64,000 bases of DNA from a virus. The stretch covers positions 62,001 to 126,000 of the IMG/VR virus record IMGVR_UViG_3300022745_000017; one strand, given 5' to 3'. Of the stretch, positions 8,203-16,444 are shown piece after piece; position 1 is the stretch's first letter; each line of letters starts with the position of its first letter. Below the pieces are notes generated by a model. The model saw only the letters and a program-made list of their open reading frames with translations. It was not told where the DNA came from and did no database searches. Position numbers and translations under genes: made by a program.

Positions 8203-9510
8203 ATGCGCTTAAATTTAGCATCTGAGGGCTATACCTCAGCGATGGAAAGCATTGAGTTTCAGTCGTACACAGTTTTCAATGAGCTGTGCGCAGCGGTGAA
8301 GGCTTGTCGTGAAAAAGGTCGCAATGGGCAAAAGATCAAGGAATACTACGAAAGTGGTGCGCCCCGGTTGATTGCCGAGGTTATCGAGAAAAGCTTTGGC
8401 TTTAAGAAGATCAACTTGTTCGATGGCGCTCCCACCGCGTTCCTCCCTCTCATCAACCGCAACCACATTTTCCTGAGCCCCTTCGCTAAGGAAGCTAGTG
8501 TCGATCCCGACATTGACTTCGATGCAAGCTCAGATATGTCGCGGCTTTTGAACCGTGACAAAAAGGAGATGGCTTACGGCAGTGTTGACATTCGCACAGC
8601 CAAACTCACGGGGGCGTTCCTGGAAATTCCTTGCGTGATGCTGCTGCCTCTCGATGAATTGCTCGGCAAGAAAACGCCGTCAGCTCTGACCGATGAGGAA
8701 TTCACCAGCATCATCTTGCATGAAGTTGGGCACTTGTTTACGACGTTCGAATATGTCGATCGCACGATCAAGACCAACCAAATCTTGCACGCCATGATCG
8801 CGGCTCAAAACAGCAAAGTGCCACCCGATCAACGCAAGGTCGTCTTCACCAAGTTTGGCCAAAAGATCAATATGTCTGAGAAAGACATTGAAGATGCTTT
8901 GGTGATCAAGGACAAGACGGCTCTTGGTGTGGTGGTGGTGAACGCATCGATTGATCACTCTAAGAGTGAGCTCGGTGAGAGTGTTTACGACACCACGAGT
9001 TGTGAAGCGCTGGCCGATCAATTTGCTATGCGCATGGGATGCCGCTCCTACCTGGCTTCTGGCTTGGACAAGATCTTGTCGTACTACGGCATGCGCAGCG
9101 CTGGCTCGGTTGGTCGGTTCTTCGCTAACGCTGTTGCATTCGTTAGCTTGATCTGTGCGACGGTTGTGACTTACGGGATTTTGCTCATCATCTTGATCGC
9201 TTGCACGACGCGTGAAGATGACTATGATCGCCCGCGCTCACGCTTTACACGCATGAAGCTCCAGCTCGTCGAAGCACTCAAGCAAGACGATCTGGATAGT
9301 GAGATGAAGACGGAGTTGACCAAAGAGATTGAAAACGTAGAAGGTATCTTGAAGCTCTACGATGACAACGACGGACTCATTGAAAAGATGGCTCTGTTCT
9401 TTAAGTCCTCTTTGCGCAAAGAAAAGAAAATGGAGTTGTTCCAAAAGGACTTGGAACTCTTGGCTGGCAACGACTTGTTCATCAAGTCTGCTAAACTCTC
9501 CACCATGTAA
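8203..9510 (+). CDS. Membrane-anchored HExxH zinc metalloprotease, likely packaged
   Basis: 435 residues from ATG 8203; an in-frame GTG at 8098 would add 35 residues. HEVGH (H173, E174, H177) and, about 90 residues on, SCEALADQFA (E268, D272) match the M48-type layout HExxH...ExxAD. A membrane helix spans about 309-333 (VAFVSLICATVVTYG and onward), followed by a charged helical tail of about 100 residues. The N-terminus MRLNLASEG matches the short L-x-x-E signature that starts three inner-head-type proteins of this phage, which supports the 8203 start and suggests head targeting. There is no clear ribosome site. It may process host envelope or phage proteins after injection; the substrate is unknown. 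Confidence 0.75.
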   Translation: MRLNLASEGYTSAMESIEFQSYTVFNELCAAVKACREKGRNGQKIKEYYESGAPRLIAEVIEKSFGFKKINLFDGAPTAFLPLINRNHIFLSPFAKEASVDPDIDFDASSDMSRLLNRDKKEMAYGSVDIRTAKLTGAFLEIPCVMLLPLDELLGKKTPSALTDEEFTSIILHEVGHLFTTFEYVDRTIKTNQILHAMIAAQNSKVPPDQRKVVFTKFGQKINMSEKDIEDALVIKDKTALGVVVVNASIDHSKSELGESVYDTTSCEALADQFAMRMGCRSYLASGLDKILSYYGMRSAGSVGRFFANAVAFVSLICATVVTYGILLIILIACTTREDDYDRPRSRFTRMKLQLVEALKQDDLDSEMKTELTKEIENVEGILKLYDDNDGLIEKMALFFKSSLRKEKKMELFQKDLELLAGNDLFIKSAKLSTM

Positions 9511-9532
9511 CTGTTTTTAAAGGAAGATCAAA

Positions 9533-10012
9533 ATGATCAACACGCGCTTTATGAACCTTGAGGAATATATCCGCAGCAAGGTCACCAACCCAGGCAACTT
9601 CCGCAACACAGTAGGCATCTGCGCTGGCATCGCTGTGTCACGCCTGGCTCCTTTGCCGACCAGTGAGATGGACAACATCGAGCAACATTGGCAAGACAGT
9701 GTCGCTTATGAGGCTCGGCGGGTGCTGGGATTGTTCAATGAGCAAATGGCCATTGACATTGACCTGGCTGTTGACACGGCTCGGCAGTTCTACATGGTGC
9801 GCTACACAGCTGCTTACTGCAACATCTGCTTGACACCCTTTGGTGCGCAAGGGGACAAACAGCCGTCTTTCTTGGAGTCTTACCAAGGGGCTTCCCAGTT
9901 TGTGAGCCAAGAGCTACAAGCCAAGCTCAACGCTTACCCTCTGGCTTACGCCAGTATTTGCAACCGCATTGCCATGGTGATGCGTGAAGAGTTCTTCATC
10001 AACAAAGCCTGA
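9533..10012 (+). CDS. Hypothetical protein after the metalloprotease
   Basis: 159 residues, start after AAAGGAAG, 22 bases behind the protease gene and surely in the same operon. Helical, with a lone C-N-I-C pair at about residue 101 and no membrane segment. I do not recognise a family. Its place suggests a partner of the protease or another virion component. Confidence 0.7.
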   Translation: MINTRFMNLEEYIRSKVTNPGNFRNTVGICAGIAVSRLAPLPTSEMDNIEQHWQDSVAYEARRVLGLFNEQMAIDIDLAVDTARQFYMVRYTAAYCNICLTPFGAQGDKQPSFLESYQGASQFVSQELQAKLNAYPLAYASICNRIAMVMREEFFINKA

Positions 10013-10016
10013 TCGC

Positions 10017-10050
10017 TACTCCTCACTACCGTTTCAGGTAGTGAGGAGTA
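10017..10050 (+). terminator. 14-bp hairpin
   Basis: Arms 10017-10030 and 10037-10050, loop GTTTCA, followed by TGCCTCAATTTTTT. It separates the protease operon from the next promoter-like motif. Confidence 0.65.
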
Positions 10051-10069
10051 TGCCTCAATTTTTTACAAA

Positions 10070-10079
10070 CACATATCAC
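10070..10079 (+). promoter_or_regulatory. Early-promoter-like motif CACATATCAC
   Basis: Exact CACATATCAC in the same CAAACACATATCAC context as at 5106; it lies 30 bases before the ATG at 10109. Confidence 0.6.
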
Positions 10080-10108
10080 AACAATACAATGTCTTAAGAA
10101 AGGACACT

Positions 10109-10468
10109 ATGTTAACAGGCATCAATGAGCGATTGATAGTCGTCAAGACTTGTATCTTGACCGATGCGGTTGAGCCAGCGACTATAGACGCTGCCATGGC
10201 ATTTTTAAGTTTAATGGCAATAAGTCAGCCTAGGAGCATTGGGTTCTACAACACTGGTATGTTGGTTGAGTTTATCGTGTCTCGTAAAGATTACCCAACA
10301 GAGACCAGTGCCAAGATCACCTACCCTAAGTGCGTGGTAGGTTTGCCAGACGGACGCCTGTCAATGATGTTTTTAGTGCCCTTCCATTCAAAAACTACCT
10401 TCGACTACGCCAAAAGTAAGTCGGAGTTTATCGGCGACCAACCCTCTAACTTTGGAGAAAAACGATGA
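10109..10468 (+). CDS. Hypothetical protein
   Basis: 119 residues, start after AAAGGACA. No recognised motif. The stop overlaps the next start (ATGA), and it is first in the operon 10109-12961 behind a CACATATCAC motif. Confidence 0.7.
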   Translation: MLTGINERLIVVKTCILTDAVEPATIDAAMAFLSLMAISQPRSIGFYNTGMLVEFIVSRKDYPTETSAKITYPKCVVGLPDGRLSMMFLVPFHSKTTFDYAKSKSEFIGDQPSNFGEKR

Positions 10469-11040
10469 GTTTCTTGGAAAAACTACGGGCCACTGAGCCA
10501 GCGGATATTAAGGCGTACACCTACTCAAGTCTCGATGTCCGCTTCACGACACAGGAAGCTAACTACATCGAAGCCATGAGTGCCGCATGTGCCAATCGTC
10601 ACGCAAAATACGATGCACAGCTAAGGGCTTGGGTGACGCCGGAGTTTATCGTAGAGACACCTGCAAGTGTGCTTAAATCTAGCCCAGAGTGGCCTGAGAA
10701 GGTCAGGTTGGAACCAACCGAGATCAGGGTTCTCGAACCAGATACGCTGATCCAGGGCTATGGCACAGCACTTAATGACTACTTACGTGTGCTATGGTCG
10801 TTGCTGACAGATGATATTCTCGCGCATCTGTCAGGTGCATCTGGTCGTATTAACGTGATGATAGCTTACTGTTTTGTATCGGTGAGCAAGATTGAATTCT
10901 GCTTGATATTGTCCGTTGACCGGGTGCGTTACGCTATTACAATCCGGTCAACGGATGAGCTCTACTGCCACACTGTGCGTAGCAATGTTGAAGTAGGTAA
11001 TTTTTACAGTCACCACAAACCCGTTCCCAATAAGGAATAA
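10465..11040 (+). CDS. Hypothetical protein
   Basis: 191 residues, translationally coupled to the preceding gene by a four-base overlap. Middle of the chain is mixed alpha/beta (INVMIAYCFVSVSKIEFCLI), ending with a basic tail. No family recognised. Confidence 0.7.
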   Translation: MSFLEKLRATEPADIKAYTYSSLDVRFTTQEANYIEAMSAACANRHAKYDAQLRAWVTPEFIVETPASVLKSSPEWPEKVRLEPTEIRVLEPDTLIQGYGTALNDYLRVLWSLLTDDILAHLSGASGRINVMIAYCFVSVSKIEFCLILSVDRVRYAITIRSTDELYCHTVRSNVEVGNFYSHHKPVPNKE

Positions 11041-11050
11041 GGAGTCTACC

Positions 11051-12016
11051 ATGTTCGATATTCGCCACTATCAAGCCTTGCCAGACCATCACCCTCTGTG
11101 TGATTGGTGTGTGCGTGTTTACACCACCTACGCCGCATGTACTGAGGTCGCTGTAGTGCGTAAGAACGACTACAACGGGCTCAACAGTAACGGAGTTCCT
11201 ATCTCGCCTTACCGTGGGGATCAGCACGATCGCAAGATCGTATTGTTGAGTGGTGACTATAGATCCCCGCCTTCTGTCGTAAAGTTCATGGTGAACGCCG
11301 CTAAGGATTTGGCTAACCATCTGAACTTCGCTCGCCGGCAAAAGTACCGCAACAATCCTGAAGCAATGCAAATGCTCGGTGATGATGCGGAAAAGCCCAC
11401 TGTCATTCGACCGCCCAGGGGCGAGTTCCTGGAGTTCCACGCCAACTGGATGTGGGGGCACGATAACAAAATGTTCAAGTTTGTCACGCCGCTGCTTTAT
11501 ATCTGCGCGAACGGCCCCCTGCCCAAAGTACAGCTGTACTTGGCAAGCGACACCATCCAGGAAATCAAGTACATGCGGCGTGTTGGGTCTCTTAATAAAG
11601 ACCCTGAGCTGATCTCGAAGTTTTCGGACTACGTCGACGGTTTCTTGGCGGGGATGGATCGCACTGCGGCATATGCCTTGGCGAGTGACTTGATCTCTAT
11701 ACTGCCTCAAGAGACCCCAGACACCGCACTCTCTTTCAACCTGGCCTCTCTGATCCAATCGAATGGTGAAGAGATGAGCAAGGTCGTCTGGGAGCGCCTG
11801 CACCTGATTCGCACAGGGATCTATACCGTCATGGTGACGGAAGATAATGATGGTCAAGCGATCATGCAAACCATCAGTGCCTCTATGCACTTGTTGCTGC
11901 TGATCGCCATGATTCGTTTCATCTTGCTGACGATCAAGGTCTGCCCGGCAGCTGAGCTTGAGGCTCTGACACCACGCCTCACCGAACAAGTCAAAATCCT
12001 GGCCAACTGTCAGTAA
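11051..12016 (+). CDS. Hypothetical protein with C-terminal membrane segment
   Basis: 321 residues, start after AAGGAG. Mostly soluble, then one hydrophobic helix near residues 278-296 (MHLLLLIAMIRFILLTIKV) and a short helical tail. A 363-codon frame on the other strand overlaps it, but the plus-strand frame has the ribosome site and operon spacing. Probably an inner-membrane protein made early; function unknown. Confidence 0.75.
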   Translation: MFDIRHYQALPDHHPLCDWCVRVYTTYAACTEVAVVRKNDYNGLNSNGVPISPYRGDQHDRKIVLLSGDYRSPPSVVKFMVNAAKDLANHLNFARRQKYRNNPEAMQMLGDDAEKPTVIRPPRGEFLEFHANWMWGHDNKMFKFVTPLLYICANGPLPKVQLYLASDTIQEIKYMRRVGSLNKDPELISKFSDYVDGFLAGMDRTAAYALASDLISILPQETPDTALSFNLASLIQSNGEEMSKVVWERLHLIRTGIYTVMVTEDNDGQAIMQTISASMHLLLLIAMIRFILLTIKVCPAAELEALTPRLTEQVKILANCQ

Positions 12017-12020
12017 CCCC

Positions 12021-12044
12021 AGAGGCACCTCTAGAGGTGCCTCT
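12021..12044 (+). terminator. 24-base perfect palindrome
   Basis: 12021-12044 is fully self-complementary, between the 11051 gene and the ribosome site of the 12061 gene. With no T tail and the next start only 17 bases away, it may mark an RNA processing or attenuation point rather than a full stop. Confidence 0.45.
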
Positions 12045-12060
12045 AACTAAGGAATTCAAA

Positions 12061-12603
12061 ATGGCAAAAGCAGTCAAAAAAGAACCCGTTAAAATCCGCG
12101 AAGCCCTGCTCTTCTTTCGCCGCTACACAGATCAGTCAATCCTGCTCACAACCCACTATGAAGGCAGTCTGCTAGTCTTGGGTCTGCCTAAGGTAAGCTT
12201 ACCTGGCGACAACGATAAGATCGCAAATACAGATGCCTTTATTGCCAAAGAAGTCAGAAAACAGGCCGCTTTGCCGCTGGCCGTACCCATCCGAAAGTTG
12301 TACATGAATACAACTGCCTATGGTCCTAAGGATGATTGGTTTAAGCGAAACACCAAGGATTTTAAACTCAACCCGTTCCAGACGGTGGCATACACACCTG
12401 AGCTGCATTGCTACATAGAGTCTTCTCAGTCTACTTACCCGGCTTTGCCGGGCGGCACATGTTACGCCGAGATGCCAAAAGGTGATATACGACAAGCACT
12501 CGAAGAGTGGCGTGTCATCACAGGGGCAGATATGATCTGCCCCCACACCATCGCTGCGTTTGGAATCATACGCGCCGTCGACTCGTACAATAAGCCAGCG
12601 TGA
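12061..12603 (+). CDS. Hypothetical protein, possible degenerate Nudix fold
   Basis: 180 residues from ATG 12061, after AAGGAATT. The stretch VSLPGDNDK...AKEVRKQAALPL at about residues 42-72 lines up in spacing with the Nudix box of the neighbour at 13044 (LPGGGVEEG...REVQEEVSL), but the catalytic glutamates are missing. If related, it would be an inactive paralog; this is a weak by-eye match. It lies in an operon with 12614. Confidence 0.65.
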   Translation: MAKAVKKEPVKIREALLFFRRYTDQSILLTTHYEGSLLVLGLPKVSLPGDNDKIANTDAFIAKEVRKQAALPLAVPIRKLYMNTTAYGPKDDWFKRNTKDFKLNPFQTVAYTPELHCYIESSQSTYPALPGGTCYAEMPKGDIRQALEEWRVITGADMICPHTIAAFGIIRAVDSYNKPA

Positions 12604-12613
12604 GGATAGGGAC

Positions 12614-12961
12614 ATGATCACCCGTTTTACGATCTTCATACACACCCCCGAGTCAAAGACACTTGTGGAACAGCTCCCTGATGGTATTTCTCTGAGTTAT
12701 CCAGAAGTGCTGATGGACAGCCAGGCTGACTTAGAGACGTTCTTGATCAAAGACTTAGGTATCCCGAAGGCTGCCGAAATTGCTTGGTTCAATGATGCTT
12801 TTTGTATGGTTCACATTCGTGTCGACCCGTCGGTAAACCAGATGCTGGCTTTGCGCAAGTATTGGCCTGACATCGCTGGCTTACCGTGGGATGATGCTAG
12901 GACACGCCGGTTTGTACATCGCCCAATTGACCTCACTAAGAAGAATAGTTCGAACCTATAA
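12614..12961 (+). CDS. Hypothetical protein
   Basis: 115 residues from ATG 12614, after GAGGATAGG; a longer in-frame start at 12560 would overlap the previous gene and has no ribosome site. Small alpha/beta protein ending in a basic tail, no recognised motif. It ends the operon; the stop is ten bases before the next promoter-like motif. Confidence 0.65.
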   Translation: MITRFTIFIHTPESKTLVEQLPDGISLSYPEVLMDSQADLETFLIKDLGIPKAAEIAWFNDAFCMVHIRVDPSVNQMLALRKYWPDIAGLPWDDARTRRFVHRPIDLTKKNSSNL

Positions 12962-12970
12962 AAACACAGT

Positions 12971-12980
12971 CACATATGCC
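12971..12980 (+). promoter_or_regulatory. Early-promoter-like motif CACATATGCC
   Basis: A variant copy (CAGTCACATATGCC) in front of pseudoknot leader B, at the same place relative to the leader as at 5806 and 59461. Confidence 0.5.
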
Positions 12981-12983
12981 GTT

Positions 12984-13037
12984 AGTGACTTGAGTAATGA
13001 TGCTAGCTTGAGTCACTCACTAATGTGCATCACGGAG
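12984..13037 (+). promoter_or_regulatory. Predicted H-type pseudoknot leader, copy B
   Basis: Stem 1 pairs 12984-12994 with 13007-13017 (11 bp including two G-U). The loop TGATGC at 12998-13003 is perfectly complementary to GCATCA at 13027-13032, immediately before GGAGA of the Nudix gene. Relative to copy A, one stem pair is swapped from G-C to C-G with pairing kept. Confidence 0.65.
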
Positions 13038-13043
13038 ATAGAT

Positions 13044-13469
13044 ATGGCTAAGAAAGAGTTGGTTCGTGTGCGAGCTTTCCTTCAAAACGAAGAGGGTAAG
13101 TATCTCGTACTGTACCGCAAGTACAGTGAAAAGAAGGTGATCATGTGCCTGCCGGGTGGTGGCGTGGAAGAGGGTGAAGATCCCCTGCAAGCGTTGCACC
13201 GCGAGGTGCAAGAAGAAGTATCGTTACGGCTGAAAAGCCCGGTACACATCGGTGATCATTGTGTGCCAGGCGCGTATGAAGGGTATGAGAATACCCGATT
13301 TAGCTTCTATAGCGCGGGATGGGATGGGGAAGTCTTCATGCCACCCCAAGAGGTGGCTAAGCACGCCGGCTACGAATGGCTCACTAAATCTGAGATCGAG
13401 TGGGGTGGGGCGCTTAAGGTGGGGCGCTGTACCGAATATGGGCACGGCATTCTGTCGATGTTGGCTTAA
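13044..13469 (+). CDS. Nudix hydrolase
   Basis: 141 residues from ATG 13044, after GGAGAT; longer frames start upstream of the leader and are not credible. The Nudix box is complete: GGVEEGEDPLQALHREVQEE fits G-x5-E-x7-R-E-U-x-E-E, within a typical MutT-size protein (residues about 40-62). Such enzymes cleave nucleoside diphosphates linked to another group: damaged dNTPs, NAD-type compounds, (p)ppGpp or the 5' end of mRNA. The substrate cannot be told from sequence. It is a single-gene unit under the pseudoknot leader, closed by an 18-bp terminator. Confidence 0.85.
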   Translation: MAKKELVRVRAFLQNEEGKYLVLYRKYSEKKVIMCLPGGGVEEGEDPLQALHREVQEEVSLRLKSPVHIGDHCVPGAYEGYENTRFSFYSAGWDGEVFMPPQEVAKHAGYEWLTKSEIEWGGALKVGRCTEYGHGILSMLA

Positions 13470-13475
13470 GACATA

Positions 13476-13515
13476 GGCAGTACAGCGAGTGGCGTAAGCC
13501 ACTCGCTGTACTGCC
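13476..13515. terminator. 18-bp hairpin with GUAA loop, convergent genes
   Basis: Arms 13476-13493 and 13498-13515 with tetraloop GTAA (GNRA class), then TTCTTTTTTATTTC. It lies between the Nudix gene and the converging baseplate gene. Confidence 0.8.
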
Positions 13516-13527
13516 CGTACTTCTTTT

Positions 13528-16443
13528 TTATTTCTTCGACACGATCTTGAAACTAATGTCGATGGCATTCTCGACAGTCAGTCTGCCATCAGTAGATGCG
13601 GCTAAGCGCTTCTTCAGAGACAATCGGTCTGAGTCGCTCACTAGCGTAACGACACTATAAGTATCGTCGATCAGTTTGCTAATCTCCACATCGTGCAACA
13701 GATCACCTAAGACATCTCGGATATCTGCAATGATGGCACTCACACTCACAATGCTCTTATCAAGACCACGCTTGATTGCTTTGATGGTCGCTTCTCGCAG
13801 CGTTGAGCAAAGCACGGTGTTGTTGTAAGTCTTTTCCGTGACATAGAGTTTGACGGTAAATGACTGAGCTGCGCTCACACTTCGCTGGGTAGAACCGTCC
13901 ACCAGCACATTGACTTGACCTTGGTCGACCTTCGGGTGGAAGTAAATAGCTGTGCGGTCAAGCACGCGCTTGTTCATCTCCACCAGGGTGTCTGTGATCC
14001 AATCCACCATCGTGCTGATAGCTGTCTTCAGGTAGTTTGTGGCTGATGCGTCAGTTGCGAAGTAGTAAGCTCCGTCGATCAGTGTAACCCCGATATGGCG
14101 AACCAAGGCAGCTCGGTAATTGGGGTCAGGGATCGGTACACCATTAGCGTCCAAAATCACATCACCCTCTCGGTAAGCGTAAATCGGCTGACCTGAGCCA
14201 TCTAACTGAGCGTCGCCTGCGCTATGGAGCTTTTGATTCCATGTCAACACGCCATCAACTACAGTAAATGGCAAGCCTGTGGTCGGGTCTAGCTGATACA
14301 CATCTTGCTCATATGTCAGCACGATGTCAGCCGTTCTGCGCAGGTAGTTCTGCACAGATACACTGCTGCGGTGCTGAGCCCACAAATTCTTGAGTGCAGT
14401 ACCAAACTTGAGCTGTATAGTTTCGTGTGTGAGGCCGTGAAACCCTTGTGTCAATTGATCGTCGGGTAACAATGCATCAAAGCTACTGGGCAAAGGTGTG
14501 TCGACAGATTTGTGACTATACACCAAGTCAAACGACTGTAGCAAATCACAGTAAGCGGTGGATGCACTACCGCCTTGTGTCACATCGGTCAAGAACAGTC
14601 TATCGTTGGCATCGATGAAGAAGTCTGTACTCAGAATGAACCGGTACTTGCGCTCATCGCTGCTGGAGATGCGCGCTATCAGACTGCCTTCAATATGGTA
14701 GCGAACACCGTCTGCTGGAGAAACAAATGACAACCACACACTCAGGTTGGCGTCATCTTCTGCTTTGAAGAAATCATTGGAAGACGTGTAGACATCTAAG
14801 GTGTAGAACTGCTGGAATCGCTTAAGGATGTAGTTACCTGCCGTAGCGACACTCAAGATGGATTCATCTTGATAATCTACAAAACTCTTGGTCACCGCCA
14901 GAGGGGCTTCCAGGTAGTAAGGCCTGACAGACAAAACATCTGTTTGCGCATCGATCACGTAGTGAAACGGTGAGAATGCATAAGCGTTTGTTTTGAAGTG
15001 CTCTGCTAGTTGCGCAGGAGTTAGTGCTAGCAAGGCATTGACTTCTTGTGCATCGAGCATGGTGTAAACACCATTGTCGTAGCGATAAAGTGTCTTAGGC
15101 GAGAGTGTCACTGCTTTGTCGCTGTGGTCAGTGACGCCGTAGCCGAGCATCGCTTGCTTGAGCGTCATCTCACACATCGCTAGCGACGAGGAGGCAGCGC
15201 CTAACAGCGGGTTGTCTGTTGGTGCCGGTAGGCCAGCCGTAGCCAGGTAAACTCGGCTCGTCACAGTGTCAACATCCTTGACCAAGGTGAAGCCTTGTTC
15301 TTCAAGTGCTGTGCTGAGCTGAGCGTCTGTGATGGGGATGTCTTGCACACCTAGTGAGCGATCAATTACACGCTGGCGAATAGTCTCAAAGCTATCGGGG
15401 TCACTACCACCCGTGACAACGTCAGTGGAGTAAACCATAGCGTTATCGATATTACCAAACGCTGCGGTATAAACGGTCGAATCCGAAGGGTCGATGGCTT
15501 TCCACTCATACTGCCAATCGCTCGGGCTGTACGCTGACAAAGCCATGTTGACAGCGCCCAAGGTCTCGTACACCACGATGCGGATACGCCCCGATGCTAA
15601 GCCGCTGGCAATGTAGTTGACAGGAATTATCACAGTGACTTTCTTATCACTGTACTGAACGATCGCTGTCAATACCAAGGGGTCATACAGGTAGGTCGAA
15701 GAGGTAGTTTGAATCTCTTTCCAAACACCTGAGACCTCCTGCCACACTCGCACAGCGTAGGGCTTGTCAGAGATGGTGATATCTGTCTTGAGTCCAGATG
15801 TCCACGACAAGTCTACCAAACGAGTTGTTGTTTTGAACTGATCGGTAGGGATCTTGAGCTGGAAATACTCTTGTCTATCTGTGGCAGTAAATGCCAGTGT
15901 CTCGATCTCATTGGTACTCAAAGACTTCAATGGGGAAACAACGTCGAGATCCCACTTTACGACAATCGCACCACTAGCAGTTTCCTGGATGACAATCGGG
16001 TATTGCATCGAAAACGTGGTCGAGCCTACCTTGAAGCATGAGTCCCGTGGAATCACTAACTTACGAGAAGCTGTGTTGGGGATGTCTACAAAGTTAGCCA
16101 AAAGATCGCTTTTGCGCAAAATCAAGTAAACCCAAGTGGAAGCCGGCTTGGCCCACAGGCCAATCTGGTCTTGGGTTGACATGTGCGGATAGAGCTCTTC
16201 CATGGTGGTGGCTAAGCGAGGATGTGTCTTGCGCAAGGTGGCTTGCAACTCATCGCACACAGCAGCTGTGCCAGCGGTGAAGGCTTCTAGCAAAAACACC
16301 ACAGGGTTGCTGGGATCGACGATATCGATCTCACCGGCGTTAGCCTTGTCCAGTGCTTTGAACATGACTTCGCGCATACTCAGTGGGTTATACTTGTAAT
16401 TGGCCAAGTCACCGACATAATCGCTAAATTTAGATGCAGCCAT
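13528..16443 (-). CDS. Large baseplate wedge-type protein (gp6/J-like)
   Basis: 971 residues from ATG 16443 (AGGAA upstream), one base after the stop of the 16445 gene; a start at 16509 would overlap that gene. The N-terminus (FSDYVGDLANYKYNPLSMREVMFKALDKANAGEID) and the C-terminal 200 residues (helical, DRTAIYFHPKVDQG, then KLYVTEKTYNNT) have the look of gp6-type baseplate wedge proteins in contractile phages. The middle is beta-rich. With the 16445 gene it forms the only minus-strand pair in the structural block. Function is inferred from size, composition and place; no family motif is decisive. Confidence 0.65.
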   Translation of the reverse strand: MAASKFSDYVGDLANYKYNPLSMREVMFKALDKANAGEIDIVDPSNPVVFLLEAFTAGTAAVCDELQATLRKTHPRLATTMEELYPHMSTQDQIGLWAKPASTWVYLILRKSDLLANFVDIPNTASRKLVIPRDSCFKVGSTTFSMQYPIVIQETASGAIVVKWDLDVVSPLKSLSTNEIETLAFTATDRQEYFQLKIPTDQFKTTTRLVDLSWTSGLKTDITISDKPYAVRVWQEVSGVWKEIQTTSSTYLYDPLVLTAIVQYSDKKVTVIIPVNYIASGLASGRIRIVVYETLGAVNMALSAYSPSDWQYEWKAIDPSDSTVYTAAFGNIDNAMVYSTDVVTGGSDPDSFETIRQRVIDRSLGVQDIPITDAQLSTALEEQGFTLVKDVDTVTSRVYLATAGLPAPTDNPLLGAASSSLAMCEMTLKQAMLGYGVTDHSDKAVTLSPKTLYRYDNGVYTMLDAQEVNALLALTPAQLAEHFKTNAYAFSPFHYVIDAQTDVLSVRPYYLEAPLAVTKSFVDYQDESILSVATAGNYILKRFQQFYTLDVYTSSNDFFKAEDDANLSVWLSFVSPADGVRYHIEGSLIARISSSDERKYRFILSTDFFIDANDRLFLTDVTQGGSASTAYCDLLQSFDLVYSHKSVDTPLPSSFDALLPDDQLTQGFHGLTHETIQLKFGTALKNLWAQHRSSVSVQNYLRRTADIVLTYEQDVYQLDPTTGLPFTVVDGVLTWNQKLHSAGDAQLDGSGQPIYAYREGDVILDANGVPIPDPNYRAALVRHIGVTLIDGAYYFATDASATNYLKTAISTMVDWITDTLVEMNKRVLDRTAIYFHPKVDQGQVNVLVDGSTQRSVSAAQSFTVKLYVTEKTYNNTVLCSTLREATIKAIKRGLDKSIVSVSAIIADIRDVLGDLLHDVEISKLIDDTYSVVTLVSDSDRLSLKKRLAASTDGRLTVENAIDISFKIVSKK

Positions 16444-16444
16444 T

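Noticed and set aside
10937-12028. 363-codon minus-strand open frame
   Set aside because: Mirror of the 11051-12016 gene; no ribosome site, and the plus frame fits the operon.
12885-12900. GATGATGCTA inside a coding region, resembling the pseudoknot loop
   Set aside because: No flanking stem or downstream GCATC; lies within the 12614 gene. The same applies to a similar match near 62389.
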